Virus record (IMG/VR): IMGVR_UViG_3300014720_000001
Span: 124,001-188,000 of that record
Direction: 5' to 3' (one strand)
DNA length: 64,000 nucleotides
From: a virus
The position numbers and the translations under genes were made by a program. The notes under the pieces are model-generated. The model worked only from the letters and a program-made list of their open reading frames with translations, had not been told where the DNA came from and did not search any database. Every line of letters starts with the position of its first letter. Within the stretch, counting starts at the first letter, position 1. This document shows, in pieces, positions 34,897 to 43,736 of this stretch.

Positions 34897-36266
34897 TAGT
34901 CCACCTGTCCAAGAGGATCGAAATCCGCTCCAACAACTTCGCCAACTGTGCTAGACGCAGCCATTAGCTCGGGTACGTCGGTCATCTGGTTTTTCTTCAA
35001 CTCTTCCATCACCTGCTCGCGGTACTTGCGCGCCGGATCGCAGACGGTGTAGTCGTTAACACCGAGTAAGCCGTGCAGCATGCCGAGGACCTTTGGGTTG
35101 TCTTCGAGCATGATGGACGCCTCGACTTCCGACACGGCTTCCTGCTTGGAAATACCGAGCGCCTTGGAGAAGACGAGCGGTGTTTCGGCGTTCTTGGTGC
35201 CGTGCTTGTACTCCAGATCGCAGACCTGCTTGAGCAAGCCCGGCAGCTTGGGGTCCATGCCCGGAACCGGCTTACCGTCGCCCGCCTGTAGCTCCATAAG
35301 GAGCCGGATGGACGCAGTGTGCCAGTCCCAGAAATGGAACTGCTGGTTCTTGTAGGTCTCGTTGCCGTTCTTATCGACGGCCGGTACGATCTCGTTGTAC
35401 CAGAGCAGATTAACAACGATCTTGCGCCCGGGAGCGCCGAGATTGTTCTTAGTCGCTGCTATACGAATCGACGCACCCTCATAACGCGGCGGGATGTTCT
35501 TCTGCGACGCCTTCGACATGTCGAGGATCAACGTCGGATAGTAATCCAGACTGGCGCCGCCGGGAGCGTACTTCTTGGGCGGACCAAATCCCATGGAGTT
35601 AATTTCCTCCTTGAGATGGTTCGTCGCAACAAGCGCAATCGGGTAATGCCGCAGCGTAGGCACCAGCGCCGTCCGCATGAAGTCCGACAGATTGCGGGCG
35701 AGATACGGGTGACCGGCCGCGGCGTGACCCTCGTCGGCTACCTTCTCGACGCGCCTATCAACCTCGACAGCCGAGATAGAGTCGATGCCGATACAGATAG
35801 GAATAACCCTGTCCGGGGCGTTAGCGGCGTCAACTTGCTTGTGAATAGCCTGACAGAATTCCATGTAGTGCTTTTGCCATTCTTCCACGCTCGCTGCCGT
35901 CTTGATCCGGGTGCGCGAGATGTACTGCTGGTTGTGACTGAACAAGCCCGACATCATCGTCGGCGAGCCCTTGTTTTCCGTGTCGATCATGATGGCGCCG
36001 CCGCCATACATGTGAAACCAGCGCATGATCTCGATGAGCAACGCGGACTTACCGGCGCTGAACTCGCCGCGAAGCTGCGTGAAGCGCGACAGCGGGAAAA
36101 TGTTAGCCTGCAGCAGATAGCGGGCTGCAAGCGTGGGAAGCGGCAAGCCGATCAGCGGGTCTTGATCTTCCGCCGTCGCCTTGAGCACTTCCGTGATAAC
36201 CGGATGCTCGCCGTTGCGGGCGAACACATCAACTTCGTCGTGATCTTCTTTGCGTTTCCTGCCCAT
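34896..36266 (-). CDS. RecA/UvsX-like recombinase
   Basis: 456 residues from ATG 36266 (AGAAGGGAA upstream); longer in-frame starts lack an SD. It would coat ssDNA and catalyse strand exchange for recombination-dependent replication and repair. The Walker A site is GEFSAGKS (67-74), the catalytic Glu region is AIMIDTENK (91-99) and Walker B is PICIGIDSIS (156-165), followed by LVATNHLKEEINSMG (loop 1-like) and GGASLDYYPTLILDM. It is longer than bacterial RecA (about 350), with a C-terminal extension of helical segments (LEYKHGTKNAETPLVFSKAL). It is the first strongly recognisable gene downstream of the promoter at 37.8 kb. Confidence 0.9.
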   Translation of the reverse strand: MGRKRKEDHDEVDVFARNGEHPVITEVLKATAEDQDPLIGLPLPTLAARYLLQANIFPLSRFTQLRGEFSAGKSALLIEIMRWFHMYGGGAIMIDTENKGSPTMMSGLFSHNQQYISRTRIKTAASVEEWQKHYMEFCQAIHKQVDAANAPDRVIPICIGIDSISAVEVDRRVEKVADEGHAAAGHPYLARNLSDFMRTALVPTLRHYPIALVATNHLKEEINSMGFGPPKKYAPGGASLDYYPTLILDMSKASQKNIPPRYEGASIRIAATKNNLGAPGRKIVVNLLWYNEIVPAVDKNGNETYKNQQFHFWDWHTASIRLLMELQAGDGKPVPGMDPKLPGLLKQVCDLEYKHGTKNAETPLVFSKALGISKQEAVSEVEASIMLEDNPKVLGMLHGLLGVNDYTVCDPARKYREQVMEELKKNQMTDVPELMAASSTVGEVVGADFDPLGQVD

Positions 36267-36291
36267 AAATTCCCTTCTGATATGAAAGCCC

Positions 36292-36338
36292 CAGCTCCGG
36301 CGCACACGCACCCAGAGAACAACGTGGCGCCGGAGCTG
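36292..36338. repeat. 12-bp inverted repeat upstream of recA-like gene
   Basis: CAGCTCCGGCGC (36292-36303) and GCGCCGGAGCTG (36327-36338) are perfect complements with a 23-base loop, in the gap between the gene ending at 36350 and the recA-like start at 36266. On the transcribed strand it is followed by GGGCTTTC, not a T-run. A strong mRNA hairpin is predicted, so an RNA-stability or attenuation element is more likely than a terminator. Confidence 0.6.
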
Positions 36339-36349
36339 AAGCGAAAAGA

Positions 36350-37729
36350 TTACTTCTGCGCTGCGCGAGCACGAGCCCGCGCCAGAATATCAGCAGAGTC
36401 GCGCTTTGCGGGCCCAGCCTGCGCCATTGACGGCGGAGCGGGCGGCGCTGGCGGAGCCGAAGCAAAGATATCAGCAACGCTGGCATCTACCTCCGGCGAA
36501 ACTTCAGCCTCCGGCTGCGGGTCCCACGGAGCCGGCGGATCAGCCTTTGGCGCCGATCGCTGCCCGTTCGTCGTCAGCGGGCGCTGACGCGGCGCGGGAG
36601 GAGGAGGAGTCTCCAGATCCTCTACCGGCGTCTCTACGCCCTGAAACGTCGACGTGCCCTTCGGCAGTGCCCGGAGGTACTGCGGGAAGTCACGCCACGC
36701 GTAATCCAGCGCTTCACGCGGAAACACGGGAGCCAGCATCTCAGCCTGCTCCTCGTAGGTCGGCAGCCGCAGGTAATCTTCCCACGTGCCGGCCTCCGAC
36801 ACAATCCGATCCGCGTACGGCTCCAGCGAAAGCTCCTGACCGTTAAACGTGTCATGGAGAATACCAAAGTGTGTGTACTCGCTGCGCGAGTGCGGATACC
36901 CAACGATGTACTGCGTGCCCTGCGGTCCGCGAGCAAACTTCGGGCACTGGAACGTCGTCGGACCTTCCAGACCTGTCGCGATCAAGTTAGCGCTGCCGCT
37001 CTTGAACGCTTCGGGCAGAATCGTAAACAGCTTCGCCGGCCCAAGGGACAGCATATCGCCGCTCAGGTACTCACCGGTGCTTTCGTCGCGGACATTCAAC
37101 GCCGCGTGCAGCGCCTCTGCCGCGCTGGTCTTCAGCCCGATGATCCGCGCGTTACGCTTGGAATCGTCGGAGAAAGCGCCCAGCACGATCTTTCCGTGCT
37201 CGTCAACATAGACCGCTGTGGCTGAAATAAACAGCGTCTTTTCCGGCTTCTTAAGCGAGCCGACGTGAGAGCTGCGGACAAACTCCTTCGACAGCAGGTC
37301 CGAAAACAGTCGCCCCAGTGTCGGGTGCGGGTTGTCCTTAGAGCTGTCATAGGCAACCTTGCGCAGAACGTGCAGCGGGCTCTCGTACAGATTCACGTCG
37401 GGGTTACCGTCGTGAATGATGTAGCAGATGCCCGGATTGCCGACCCAGTGCGCGCACGTCAGCAAACGACTCCAGTCGCCCATGGCAACGTTGTCGTGCC
37501 CTTCGCGGAAGCTGGCAAACGTTTCACCGTTTTTGCCCTCCTCGTAGATGGGAAGCAGCCGAAGGCAAAGGCCGTTTCCGAGGAGTTCACCGCCTGCCGC
37601 AATCAGAACGTTATTCTGCTTGCCGTAGGCGTATCGGCTCTTGTTATTCGAGCCGCCGGTACCGATGTTGTTAGCTTTACGGTACTCAGGATCAATCGCC
37701 GCAAAATTAGCCGCGTTATAGCGTGGCAT
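36350..37729 (-). CDS. Unknown protein upstream of recA; possible ssDNA-binding protein
   Basis: 459 residues starting MPRYNAANFAAIDPEYRKAN. Residues 25-330 form a beta-rich globular region (SRYAYGKQNNVLIAAGGELL, NLIATGLEGPTTFQCPKF). A Pro/Ala/Gln-rich linker (TPPPPAPRQRPLTTNGQRS, APPAPPAPPSMAQAG) and a short Ala/Arg helix end the chain. A folded domain plus a long disordered tail, placed first after the promoter and directly before RecA, resembles a phage ssDNA-binding protein layout. The OB fold is not demonstrable by eye, and the usual acidic tip is absent (it ends RARARAAQK). Confidence 0.55.
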   Translation of the reverse strand: MPRYNAANFAAIDPEYRKANNIGTGGSNNKSRYAYGKQNNVLIAAGGELLGNGLCLRLLPIYEEGKNGETFASFREGHDNVAMGDWSRLLTCAHWVGNPGICYIIHDGNPDVNLYESPLHVLRKVAYDSSKDNPHPTLGRLFSDLLSKEFVRSSHVGSLKKPEKTLFISATAVYVDEHGKIVLGAFSDDSKRNARIIGLKTSAAEALHAALNVRDESTGEYLSGDMLSLGPAKLFTILPEAFKSGSANLIATGLEGPTTFQCPKFARGPQGTQYIVGYPHSRSEYTHFGILHDTFNGQELSLEPYADRIVSEAGTWEDYLRLPTYEEQAEMLAPVFPREALDYAWRDFPQYLRALPKGTSTFQGVETPVEDLETPPPPAPRQRPLTTNGQRSAPKADPPAPWDPQPEAEVSPEVDASVADIFASAPPAPPAPPSMAQAGPAKRDSADILARARARAAQK

Positions 37730-37773
37730 ACAAACCTTTCTATGTAATTGAGGGCCCTATTGCCCTTTGTGGA

Positions 37774-37809
37774 TGTCTGCAACTATAGCAGACAAAACCA
37801 GTCTGTCTA
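37774..37809 (-). promoter_or_regulatory. Sigma70-like promoter with dyad over the -10 box
   Basis: On the minus strand TAGACA (37804-37809) and TATAGT (37782-37787) are spaced 16 bp, each matching five of six bases of the -35/-10 consensus. The -35 box overlaps the stop of the DNA polymerase gene. Perfect 7-bp arms (TGTCTGC and GCAGACA, 37774-37780 and 37788-37794) flank the -10 box, like an operator. Transcription would start near 37775 and run into the 459-residue gene and the recA-like gene. Confidence 0.6.
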
Positions 37810-40800
37810 GCCCTTCTCATCGCAAAACCAATCGATCCCCAAACCCCTAGATTTCGCGGGTTTTAGGTTCTCTCCCCAGTGGAAAAACACGTCGCGACTC
37901 ATGCCGAAATGGTATGGCCCGGCGTTCTCAATCTTGGTGCCGTCCAACCTATGCGGCCAGAACGGTACCCCAGTTACCATGCACTCTGGAATAACTTCTT
38001 TGTAAACGCGCTCGGCGTGCTCTAGCGGCACAATTAACACAATCGCGTCATGGATCTGCAGCGCGATTTTGTAATCAATATCCGAGTGCTCTTCGCGATA
38101 CTTGTAGAAGTTGTAAAGCGCAATCGACACGGCGTCAGCTACTCCGCCTTGAATTGGGAAGTTCTGCGCCTGTCGCTCCTGCTCGCCACGTACAGCGCGG
38201 TCCTTGGTGGGCATGAACCGGCGGAAGCGGCCGTACGGACCAACTAACCAGCCCGGGTCTTGAGACCGCATACGGCACTCTGCCAGAAATGACTTCGTGC
38301 CGGGATAAGACTGAAAGTAGGCGTCAATCATCGCTTGGCACTGATCGGCCGTGACGTCGTGACCTTCCTCTTTGCACTGGCGCGCAAGAGCTTCTGAGCC
38401 GCGGCCGTACGGAATGCCGAAGTTCACGTTTTTGGCTGCAACCCGAAGACCCTTTACACCAGCGTCGGCCATACCCTGTTTTGTGGGCGTGACGCCGCTG
38501 AGCCGGAAGGTCTTAACCGCCTGCTGACTGTGGATGTCGTAGTGATCCGGGTGATCCTCTGGCAGAAGATTACGCCGGACGTGCTCGATCATATTTTTAT
38601 CTTGGCTCAACCACGCGAGGACCGCCAGTTCCGCACCAGTGAGGTCGGTTTCGATACCAACGCAGCCCTTGGGTACACGAAGGATCGAGCGCACGGGATG
38701 CTGGTATCGGTCCTTTCCGAGAATGCGCTTGTAGTCGTCTTCTCGGCGGGAACTGAGGTTCTGCAAAGGAGGTCGGCTGCTGCTGGCTCGGCCTGTTTCC
38801 TTCGTCTGAAACATGTGAGTACGGACCTTACCGTCGGTGTGGACACAGCCGACAAGACCTTTCTCATACGTGTAATTACCGTTCTCATCGAGTTCGTATT
38901 CTCCGTCGTCTGTTTCAGAAGGTTTACGCAACACGGACTGCAGCACCTGACTGATAAATTTGTAGTCACGGATTTTCGCTGCGGTCGAGTTAATGTGGCC
39001 AAGGATGCCCAGACTTTCTTTGTCCGTGCTGGGTGTCACGGTGTCAGCGTTCAGCCCGCGGTACGTCAACTCGTTCCACAGCACGGGGCGCTTGCCGGTT
39101 GTTTTAACCGGCCGCAGATCAAGCGTCTGCGCCGCCTCTGGGATCGTCGGCGAGTTTGTATACCGGTCAGCGAAATCCCGGCCAAACAGCGCAATGGCGA
39201 GCTGCGGCTGCGACTTGGGATTAAACTCTGGCCACTGCAGTTCTTCGCGAATCTCGGCCAGTAGTTGCTCCTGCGTGTTCATAAACAGCGTGGTCAACTC
39301 GTCCGCGCGATTGCGGTCGATTTCAAGGCCAGTCATTTCCATCTCTAGAAACGCCAGCGACGCGTTATGGGCGGTCCAGTACGGCAGCCAGCAGTCGTGG
39401 CCTGTGCCGGACCGCGCGATAATTCCGTCTTTGCCGTTGGTGCCGTAAAAACGCATCATGATGCGGCGCGTAACGTCGACGTCATACGAGGCGTACGGAT
39501 GGAGCACGTGCGCCGGACACTCGCCGTACCCGCCGACTTCACTGGCTTTCAATTTGTTATCAGTACGATACTTTTTCTTCCAGTGGTCGAGCGGTTCCCA
39601 ATAGGTCGGCGCCGCCGTAAACCGCATAGAGCATTCGTCGAGCCCGTAGCGCGCGCACTCGTTCACGGCGTGATACATCAGGCTCGTGTCCCAGCCGCCG
39701 TGCGTGCGGTCGTCCGGGTCTTCGGCGGGCGCATACTCCGGCCGAACGTCCACACCGAAATCAACGAGCCACGGCAAGTCAGCGCGGAAGAAGTGCCCGC
39801 CAACGCGGACATGACGATCAGGCGTGCTTTTCAGCAGACGAATCATTTGCTGGCGAGCCGCGTTCAGATTTGGCTGGAACGCTTCCGCGCCGCCTTGGTG
39901 CCGCAGAACTATTGTTCGGGCCCACTTGTCTTTATTTGATATCTGAACCGTCCGCAGATACGCGCCGTCTTCCGTCGGATAGTCGCCGTGCCACTCACAA
40001 TCGATGGCGATGATATTGGCGTTCGGGTCCGGGTCGGCGAGCATGGCGTCCACGACTTCCGCTAGCGCCTCTTCGGTATAGATATCAGCGTGGTCAACCG
40101 CTTCTTCGTCCAGCAGTTCGTCGTGAATAAGCGCTTTGAACCGCCGGATCTGCCCGACAAAATCTTCTGTTGCTTCAGGCTTGCGCACGACAAATGCCGG
40201 GTGCATCACCGACATGGCTTTCATAGTGCGAGTGTTGCCGTCCGCGTCGGGCGCTGAGATATCTAAAATCCGCCCGGCTAATCCCGTCACCGCGGCGTTG
40301 GTACGCATCACCGCTTTTATGGCCTCGTTGCCGAGACACAAAATAAACTCGGGCTGGACGATGCGGATTTCCTGCTCCAGCAAAATCGCGCAGTTCTTGA
40401 TCCACGCGGCCGGTACAGCCGTGATTTCAAACGGCGCGGCAAACTTACACGCAAACGTGACGTACCAGCTTTCGTACATCTCGGGCGGAATACCGCACTC
40501 TTCGAAGATCTCGGCCAGCGCGGTCATGGCTGGACCGGCCGTGGCGTTCAAGCTTTCCATCTCGTAGTAGCCGGGCAGTTTGCCGACGACCATCACCCGC
40601 GCTTTGTGCCACGGGCCGTATGTCTCGACGGCGGCTGATTTTTTGCCCCAGATATGGCCGGGCAAAAACGAAACCGGAATCAGCTCTTTTGACGACTTGT
40701 GCGAGATTGGCAGGTGAAAGTCCGGCCGGTAAAGCGCATTGCGATACAAGTTCGTCAAGTGCGTCCCAACCGGCACGCTCTTCTTTTTCTTCGCGCTCGC

Positions 40801-40974
40801 TTCATCAATTTCATCGCCCAGCACCACTGCGTGCGCAATGAAGTCTGGGCCGGCTGGCGGCATACCCGGATCCGTAAGCGGAATGAACGGGTATGCCGCA
40901 GCCGTAAAGTCTTCTGTATTCGGATCGTACAGCGTCTGCGTCAGACGGTGCGTAAGCGAAATACCCTGTGCCAT
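37807..40974 (-). CDS. DNA polymerase I-type enzyme with N-terminal uracil-DNA-glycosylase-like domain
   Basis: 1055 residues. Residues about 115-290 resemble family 4 UDG (MVVGKLPGYYEM, WIKNCAILLEQEIR, FILCLGNEAIKAVM), 320-510 a 3'-5' exonuclease (IAIDCEWHG with Asp325 and Glu327; YASYDVDVTRR), and 540-1000 the Pol A polymerase: motif A ETDLTGAELAVLAWL (Asp777), motif B RVAAKNVNFGIPYG (844-857), motif C LQIHDAIVL (Asp976). The order matches the SPO1-type phage polymerases. In motif C the usual Glu after HD is Ala977. Phe852 lies at the position of E. coli Phe762. This is the replicative polymerase of the phage. Confidence 0.93.
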   Translation of the reverse strand: MAQGISLTHRLTQTLYDPNTEDFTAAAYPFIPLTDPGMPPAGPDFIAHAVVLGDEIDEASAKKKKSVPVGTHLTNLYRNALYRPDFHLPISHKSSKELIPVSFLPGHIWGKKSAAVETYGPWHKARVMVVGKLPGYYEMESLNATAGPAMTALAEIFEECGIPPEMYESWYVTFACKFAAPFEITAVPAAWIKNCAILLEQEIRIVQPEFILCLGNEAIKAVMRTNAAVTGLAGRILDISAPDADGNTRTMKAMSVMHPAFVVRKPEATEDFVGQIRRFKALIHDELLDEEAVDHADIYTEEALAEVVDAMLADPDPNANIIAIDCEWHGDYPTEDGAYLRTVQISNKDKWARTIVLRHQGGAEAFQPNLNAARQQMIRLLKSTPDRHVRVGGHFFRADLPWLVDFGVDVRPEYAPAEDPDDRTHGGWDTSLMYHAVNECARYGLDECSMRFTAAPTYWEPLDHWKKKYRTDNKLKASEVGGYGECPAHVLHPYASYDVDVTRRIMMRFYGTNGKDGIIARSGTGHDCWLPYWTAHNASLAFLEMEMTGLEIDRNRADELTTLFMNTQEQLLAEIREELQWPEFNPKSQPQLAIALFGRDFADRYTNSPTIPEAAQTLDLRPVKTTGKRPVLWNELTYRGLNADTVTPSTDKESLGILGHINSTAAKIRDYKFISQVLQSVLRKPSETDDGEYELDENGNYTYEKGLVGCVHTDGKVRTHMFQTKETGRASSSRPPLQNLSSRREDDYKRILGKDRYQHPVRSILRVPKGCVGIETDLTGAELAVLAWLSQDKNMIEHVRRNLLPEDHPDHYDIHSQQAVKTFRLSGVTPTKQGMADAGVKGLRVAAKNVNFGIPYGRGSEALARQCKEEGHDVTADQCQAMIDAYFQSYPGTKSFLAECRMRSQDPGWLVGPYGRFRRFMPTKDRAVRGEQERQAQNFPIQGGVADAVSIALYNFYKYREEHSDIDYKIALQIHDAIVLIVPLEHAERVYKEVIPECMVTGVPFWPHRLDGTKIENAGPYHFGMSRDVFFHWGENLKPAKSRGLGIDWFCDEKG

Positions 40975-40980
40975 AACGCC

Positions 40981-42048
40981 TCACAACAAAAACGAAAGAT
41001 CTGCCGAAACATCCACAGCATCTGCGGACGCCGACAACATTTCAAATAACTCAGACCGGGAGTAGTCAGCTGGATCACGATCATCGGGCAAGATGACCGG
41101 CACAACATTAACGTTCCGCTGGCAAAGAGCCGACACGACCTGCTCTAGCTCTGTCTGCGCGTCGTGGTCGAGCACAACGAACACAGGCTTATTTGCCCAT
41201 GTCGTTGCGATCGTGTTGCACTGCCACGCTGACAACGTCTTACCAAAAATGCAGACGCCGGCAACCCCTAGCCGCCAAACGCTCGGCACGCCCTCGACCA
41301 CGACGGCAACCGGCTGCGTAGCCGCGTTGTCGTAGTTGTAAAGAACCTGACTTTTGCGCATGCCGTTGTAGTACTTGACGGTCATCTTGCTGTTGCCAAC
41401 AACGCGACCCTGCCAGCCGACCAACTGCCCGTGAAAATGAACCGGAATGTAAATACGGCCGTGCATAATCCGATGCTTGTCCAGCCGCGGATTTACGCAC
41501 ACGCCGATTTGAAACATTTCGGCTAGCTCGGCGGGGTCAAAACCGCGGCCGGTCAAATAATCAATCGCCGGGTGGTACGCAGGCAACGTAGCAAGCGGAA
41601 GTATCTCTCCCGGCGGTTCAATCGTCTCGTGCGCCGTGTCGAGCGGCACGGAGCGAATTGGTGTCCGCAGCATGAGTCGCCGGCCGGCGCCGAAAACCAT
41701 GTCTTCAAACTGCTCAAGCCGGCCGGGCTTATCGAGACAGTTTTCGTTGTAGCACACCACCAGATGCGTGTTTGCCCGACGACCGTTGCGAATGTCTGCT
41801 CCGTACCGGTGATTTACCCACAGACGACTTCGCTGGTCGCGACAAAACGGACAACACACGCAGTAATACTCACCCCAGTTTCCGCGATACGTAACCTTAC
41901 CGCGGCGGAGTGGATCATCAAATTGTTCGACCTGCGCGGGCACACCTTCGTTTGCGATAGTTACCTCGCCGAACTTGTGCGCGAGCAGACCGTACAGTAC
42001 GGGATTCAGGGGATTTGAACTTGGCGTCTTTGAAACCGCCATTTTCAT
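40981..42048 (-). CDS. DnaG/Toprim-type DNA primase
   Basis: 355 residues from ATG 42048 (AGGAG six bases upstream). The N-terminal zinc module uses CCPFC (C66, C69) and CYNENC (C99, C104). The Toprim core has AVVVEGVPSVWRLG (Glu252) and FVVLDHDAQTELEQ with the DHD triad at 294-296. It makes RNA primers for the lagging strand. It is encoded between the DnaB-like helicase and the polymerase, six bases from the latter, as a replisome operon. It is shorter than bacterial DnaG and lacks a recognisable helicase-binding domain. Confidence 0.88.
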   Translation of the reverse strand: MKMAVSKTPSSNPLNPVLYGLLAHKFGEVTIANEGVPAQVEQFDDPLRRGKVTYRGNWGEYYCVCCPFCRDQRSRLWVNHRYGADIRNGRRANTHLVVCYNENCLDKPGRLEQFEDMVFGAGRRLMLRTPIRSVPLDTAHETIEPPGEILPLATLPAYHPAIDYLTGRGFDPAELAEMFQIGVCVNPRLDKHRIMHGRIYIPVHFHGQLVGWQGRVVGNSKMTVKYYNGMRKSQVLYNYDNAATQPVAVVVEGVPSVWRLGVAGVCIFGKTLSAWQCNTIATTWANKPVFVVLDHDAQTELEQVVSALCQRNVNVVPVILPDDRDPADYSRSELFEMLSASADAVDVSADLSFLL

Positions 42049-42059
42049 ACTGACTCCTC

Positions 42060-43736
42060 TCACGACATCATGTCTTCAGCAAATGTGTCTACCGGAATAA
42101 TACGCCGAACAGCCGAACGCGGACGGGTGAGTGCCGCCGCTTCTTCTGGACTAACCGGCGCGATGTCGCCGCGCTGAATGATGCGCTTGGCGGCTTCAGA
42201 CGCGGTGTACTCGTCGTTTACAAGACGAATCTCGGCAACTTTGTCATCAATCTTGATCAAACCTTTGAGGTTATCTGCCCGAAGGTAACGCAACTTCGAC
42301 CAGTAGATCGTCGAAACATGGCACGCCTCATCGCGCGCATTTACGCAAAGGCACGCGTGCAGATTCTCCGCGAACGACTTTGAACCGGACGCGTCAGCAT
42401 GCGAAACGTACCGATACGGGGGGATGTTTTTAACTTCACCCTGCGCGAGCTGATGCGCCAGCATAATTACAGCGCCCGACGGCACCGCAATCCTCGCCCG
42501 TAACTGGTCAACTGCGTTTTTGATTGGCCGCGCCATCGACTCTGAATACTTCGTCTTGACGTTGGCGTTCATTTCACGCTCAACCATGACGCCGCAATAG
42601 TCGATGGCCACAAACCCAATTTCCATTCCACGCTCGCGGGCCAGTTGCTCCAGCGCCACGACAATCTCCGCCACGCCGCCAGCGCCGCGATTACCGGTCT
42701 TCTCGTTCTGCGAAAAGTCCAGATACATAAAGTTATGATTAAACCACGAAATAGCGGCGACCCAACGCTCGCGTTCACCGAACATGACTTCGCCGTTTCG
42801 ATTGACCGGCAACTCGCGATCGTAGTCTTTAAGGTTGTCAGCGGTCGACAGCTCATTCCAAAAGTCACGCCCGACGGCAAACAACGAACGATCAATTTGC
42901 GCAGCAGCAGACCAGAACGTCGGATTCATCTTTTCGGCCGGATCTTCGTAGCCGATAAATACCGACAGTTTATTGGGCGAGTTTGCGGCATACTGCTGTG
43001 CCATACGGACAGCCGTAACGGCCAGAAGTGTCGTCTTACCGCCGCCATAGGGCCCTAAGACGCCAATAATGTCACCTGCCCGAAAACCTTGCAGGTACTC
43101 GTCAATAAACGGCAGCGTCGTTGGGACCGCGACCGGCGGGAGCGCAATGGGCGATCCGGGCTCAGGCATCATGGCCGCGTTCTCAAACCGCTTGCCCAGT
43201 GCCTCGACCGATTGTGCTTTTCTCGTCCACTGCGCTAACTGCGACTCTAGGTTCTCCGGCGCGCCGCCCAAAGTATTCAGTACGGCCTGCGCCTCGCCTT
43301 TGACCATGCGCTCGCGAATAAACCGGCGAGTGATGTCCTCGATGTAGGACTTCTCGGCGCGAGCTTCGGTTTCGGCCAGCGGAGTAACGCTAAAAGACGC
43401 GTCGACAAAACGGACCAACTCCTCGACCGCGTCGTTACTTAACGGAAGGGCAGAGGTACCGGCGACGGCGCTGTCACGCCACGCCAGTAATCGCGTGTTG
43501 ATCATTTCGGCCGTGAGCGCGCCGAACTGTTCGTACAGTTCTTTCATCGCCGCAAACAGATAGTAAAACGGCAACTCGTCCAGCGTCTGACCGAAATGGC
43601 CGTGTGTAAGCCCAACGCGCAACGAATCACGCAGCAGGGAGGAGTGCTGTAGAAACCCCGAGATCATCGTGCCAATCTCGGACGTTGTCACCGCGTCGAC
43701 TGTCTTTAATTTTTCGTCTATGAACTCACTAGGCAT
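42060..43736 (-). CDS. DnaB-like replicative helicase
   Basis: 558 residues. The N-terminal helical domain contains LPFYYLFAAMKELYEQFG. The RecA-like C-terminal ATPase has Walker A GPYGGGKT (228-235), a YEDP segment, Walker B IGFVAIDYCG (Asp379), and VIMLAHQLAQG with a QxxxxH-like sensor near 430, then HADASGSKSFAENLHA. It unwinds DNA as a hexamer ahead of the polymerase. It overlaps the gene upstream by 8 bases and is followed by the primase gene. Confidence 0.88.
   Translation of the reverse strand: MPSEFIDEKLKTVDAVTTSEIGTMISGFLQHSSLLRDSLRVGLTHGHFGQTLDELPFYYLFAAMKELYEQFGALTAEMINTRLLAWRDSAVAGTSALPLSNDAVEELVRFVDASFSVTPLAETEARAEKSYIEDITRRFIRERMVKGEAQAVLNTLGGAPENLESQLAQWTRKAQSVEALGKRFENAAMMPEPGSPIALPPVAVPTTLPFIDEYLQGFRAGDIIGVLGPYGGGKTTLLAVTAVRMAQQYAANSPNKLSVFIGYEDPAEKMNPTFWSAAAQIDRSLFAVGRDFWNELSTADNLKDYDRELPVNRNGEVMFGERERWVAAISWFNHNFMYLDFSQNEKTGNRGAGGVAEIVVALEQLARERGMEIGFVAIDYCGVMVEREMNANVKTKYSESMARPIKNAVDQLRARIAVPSGAVIMLAHQLAQGEVKNIPPYRYVSHADASGSKSFAENLHACLCVNARDEACHVSTIYWSKLRYLRADNLKGLIKIDDKVAEIRLVNDEYTASEAAKRIIQRGDIAPVSPEEAAALTRPRSAVRRIIPVDTFAEDMMS

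Noticed and set aside
35319-36587. A 422-codon plus-strand open frame
   Set aside because: Mirrors the RecA-like gene and its neighbours; Arg/Val/Leu-rich composition typical of antisense frames.
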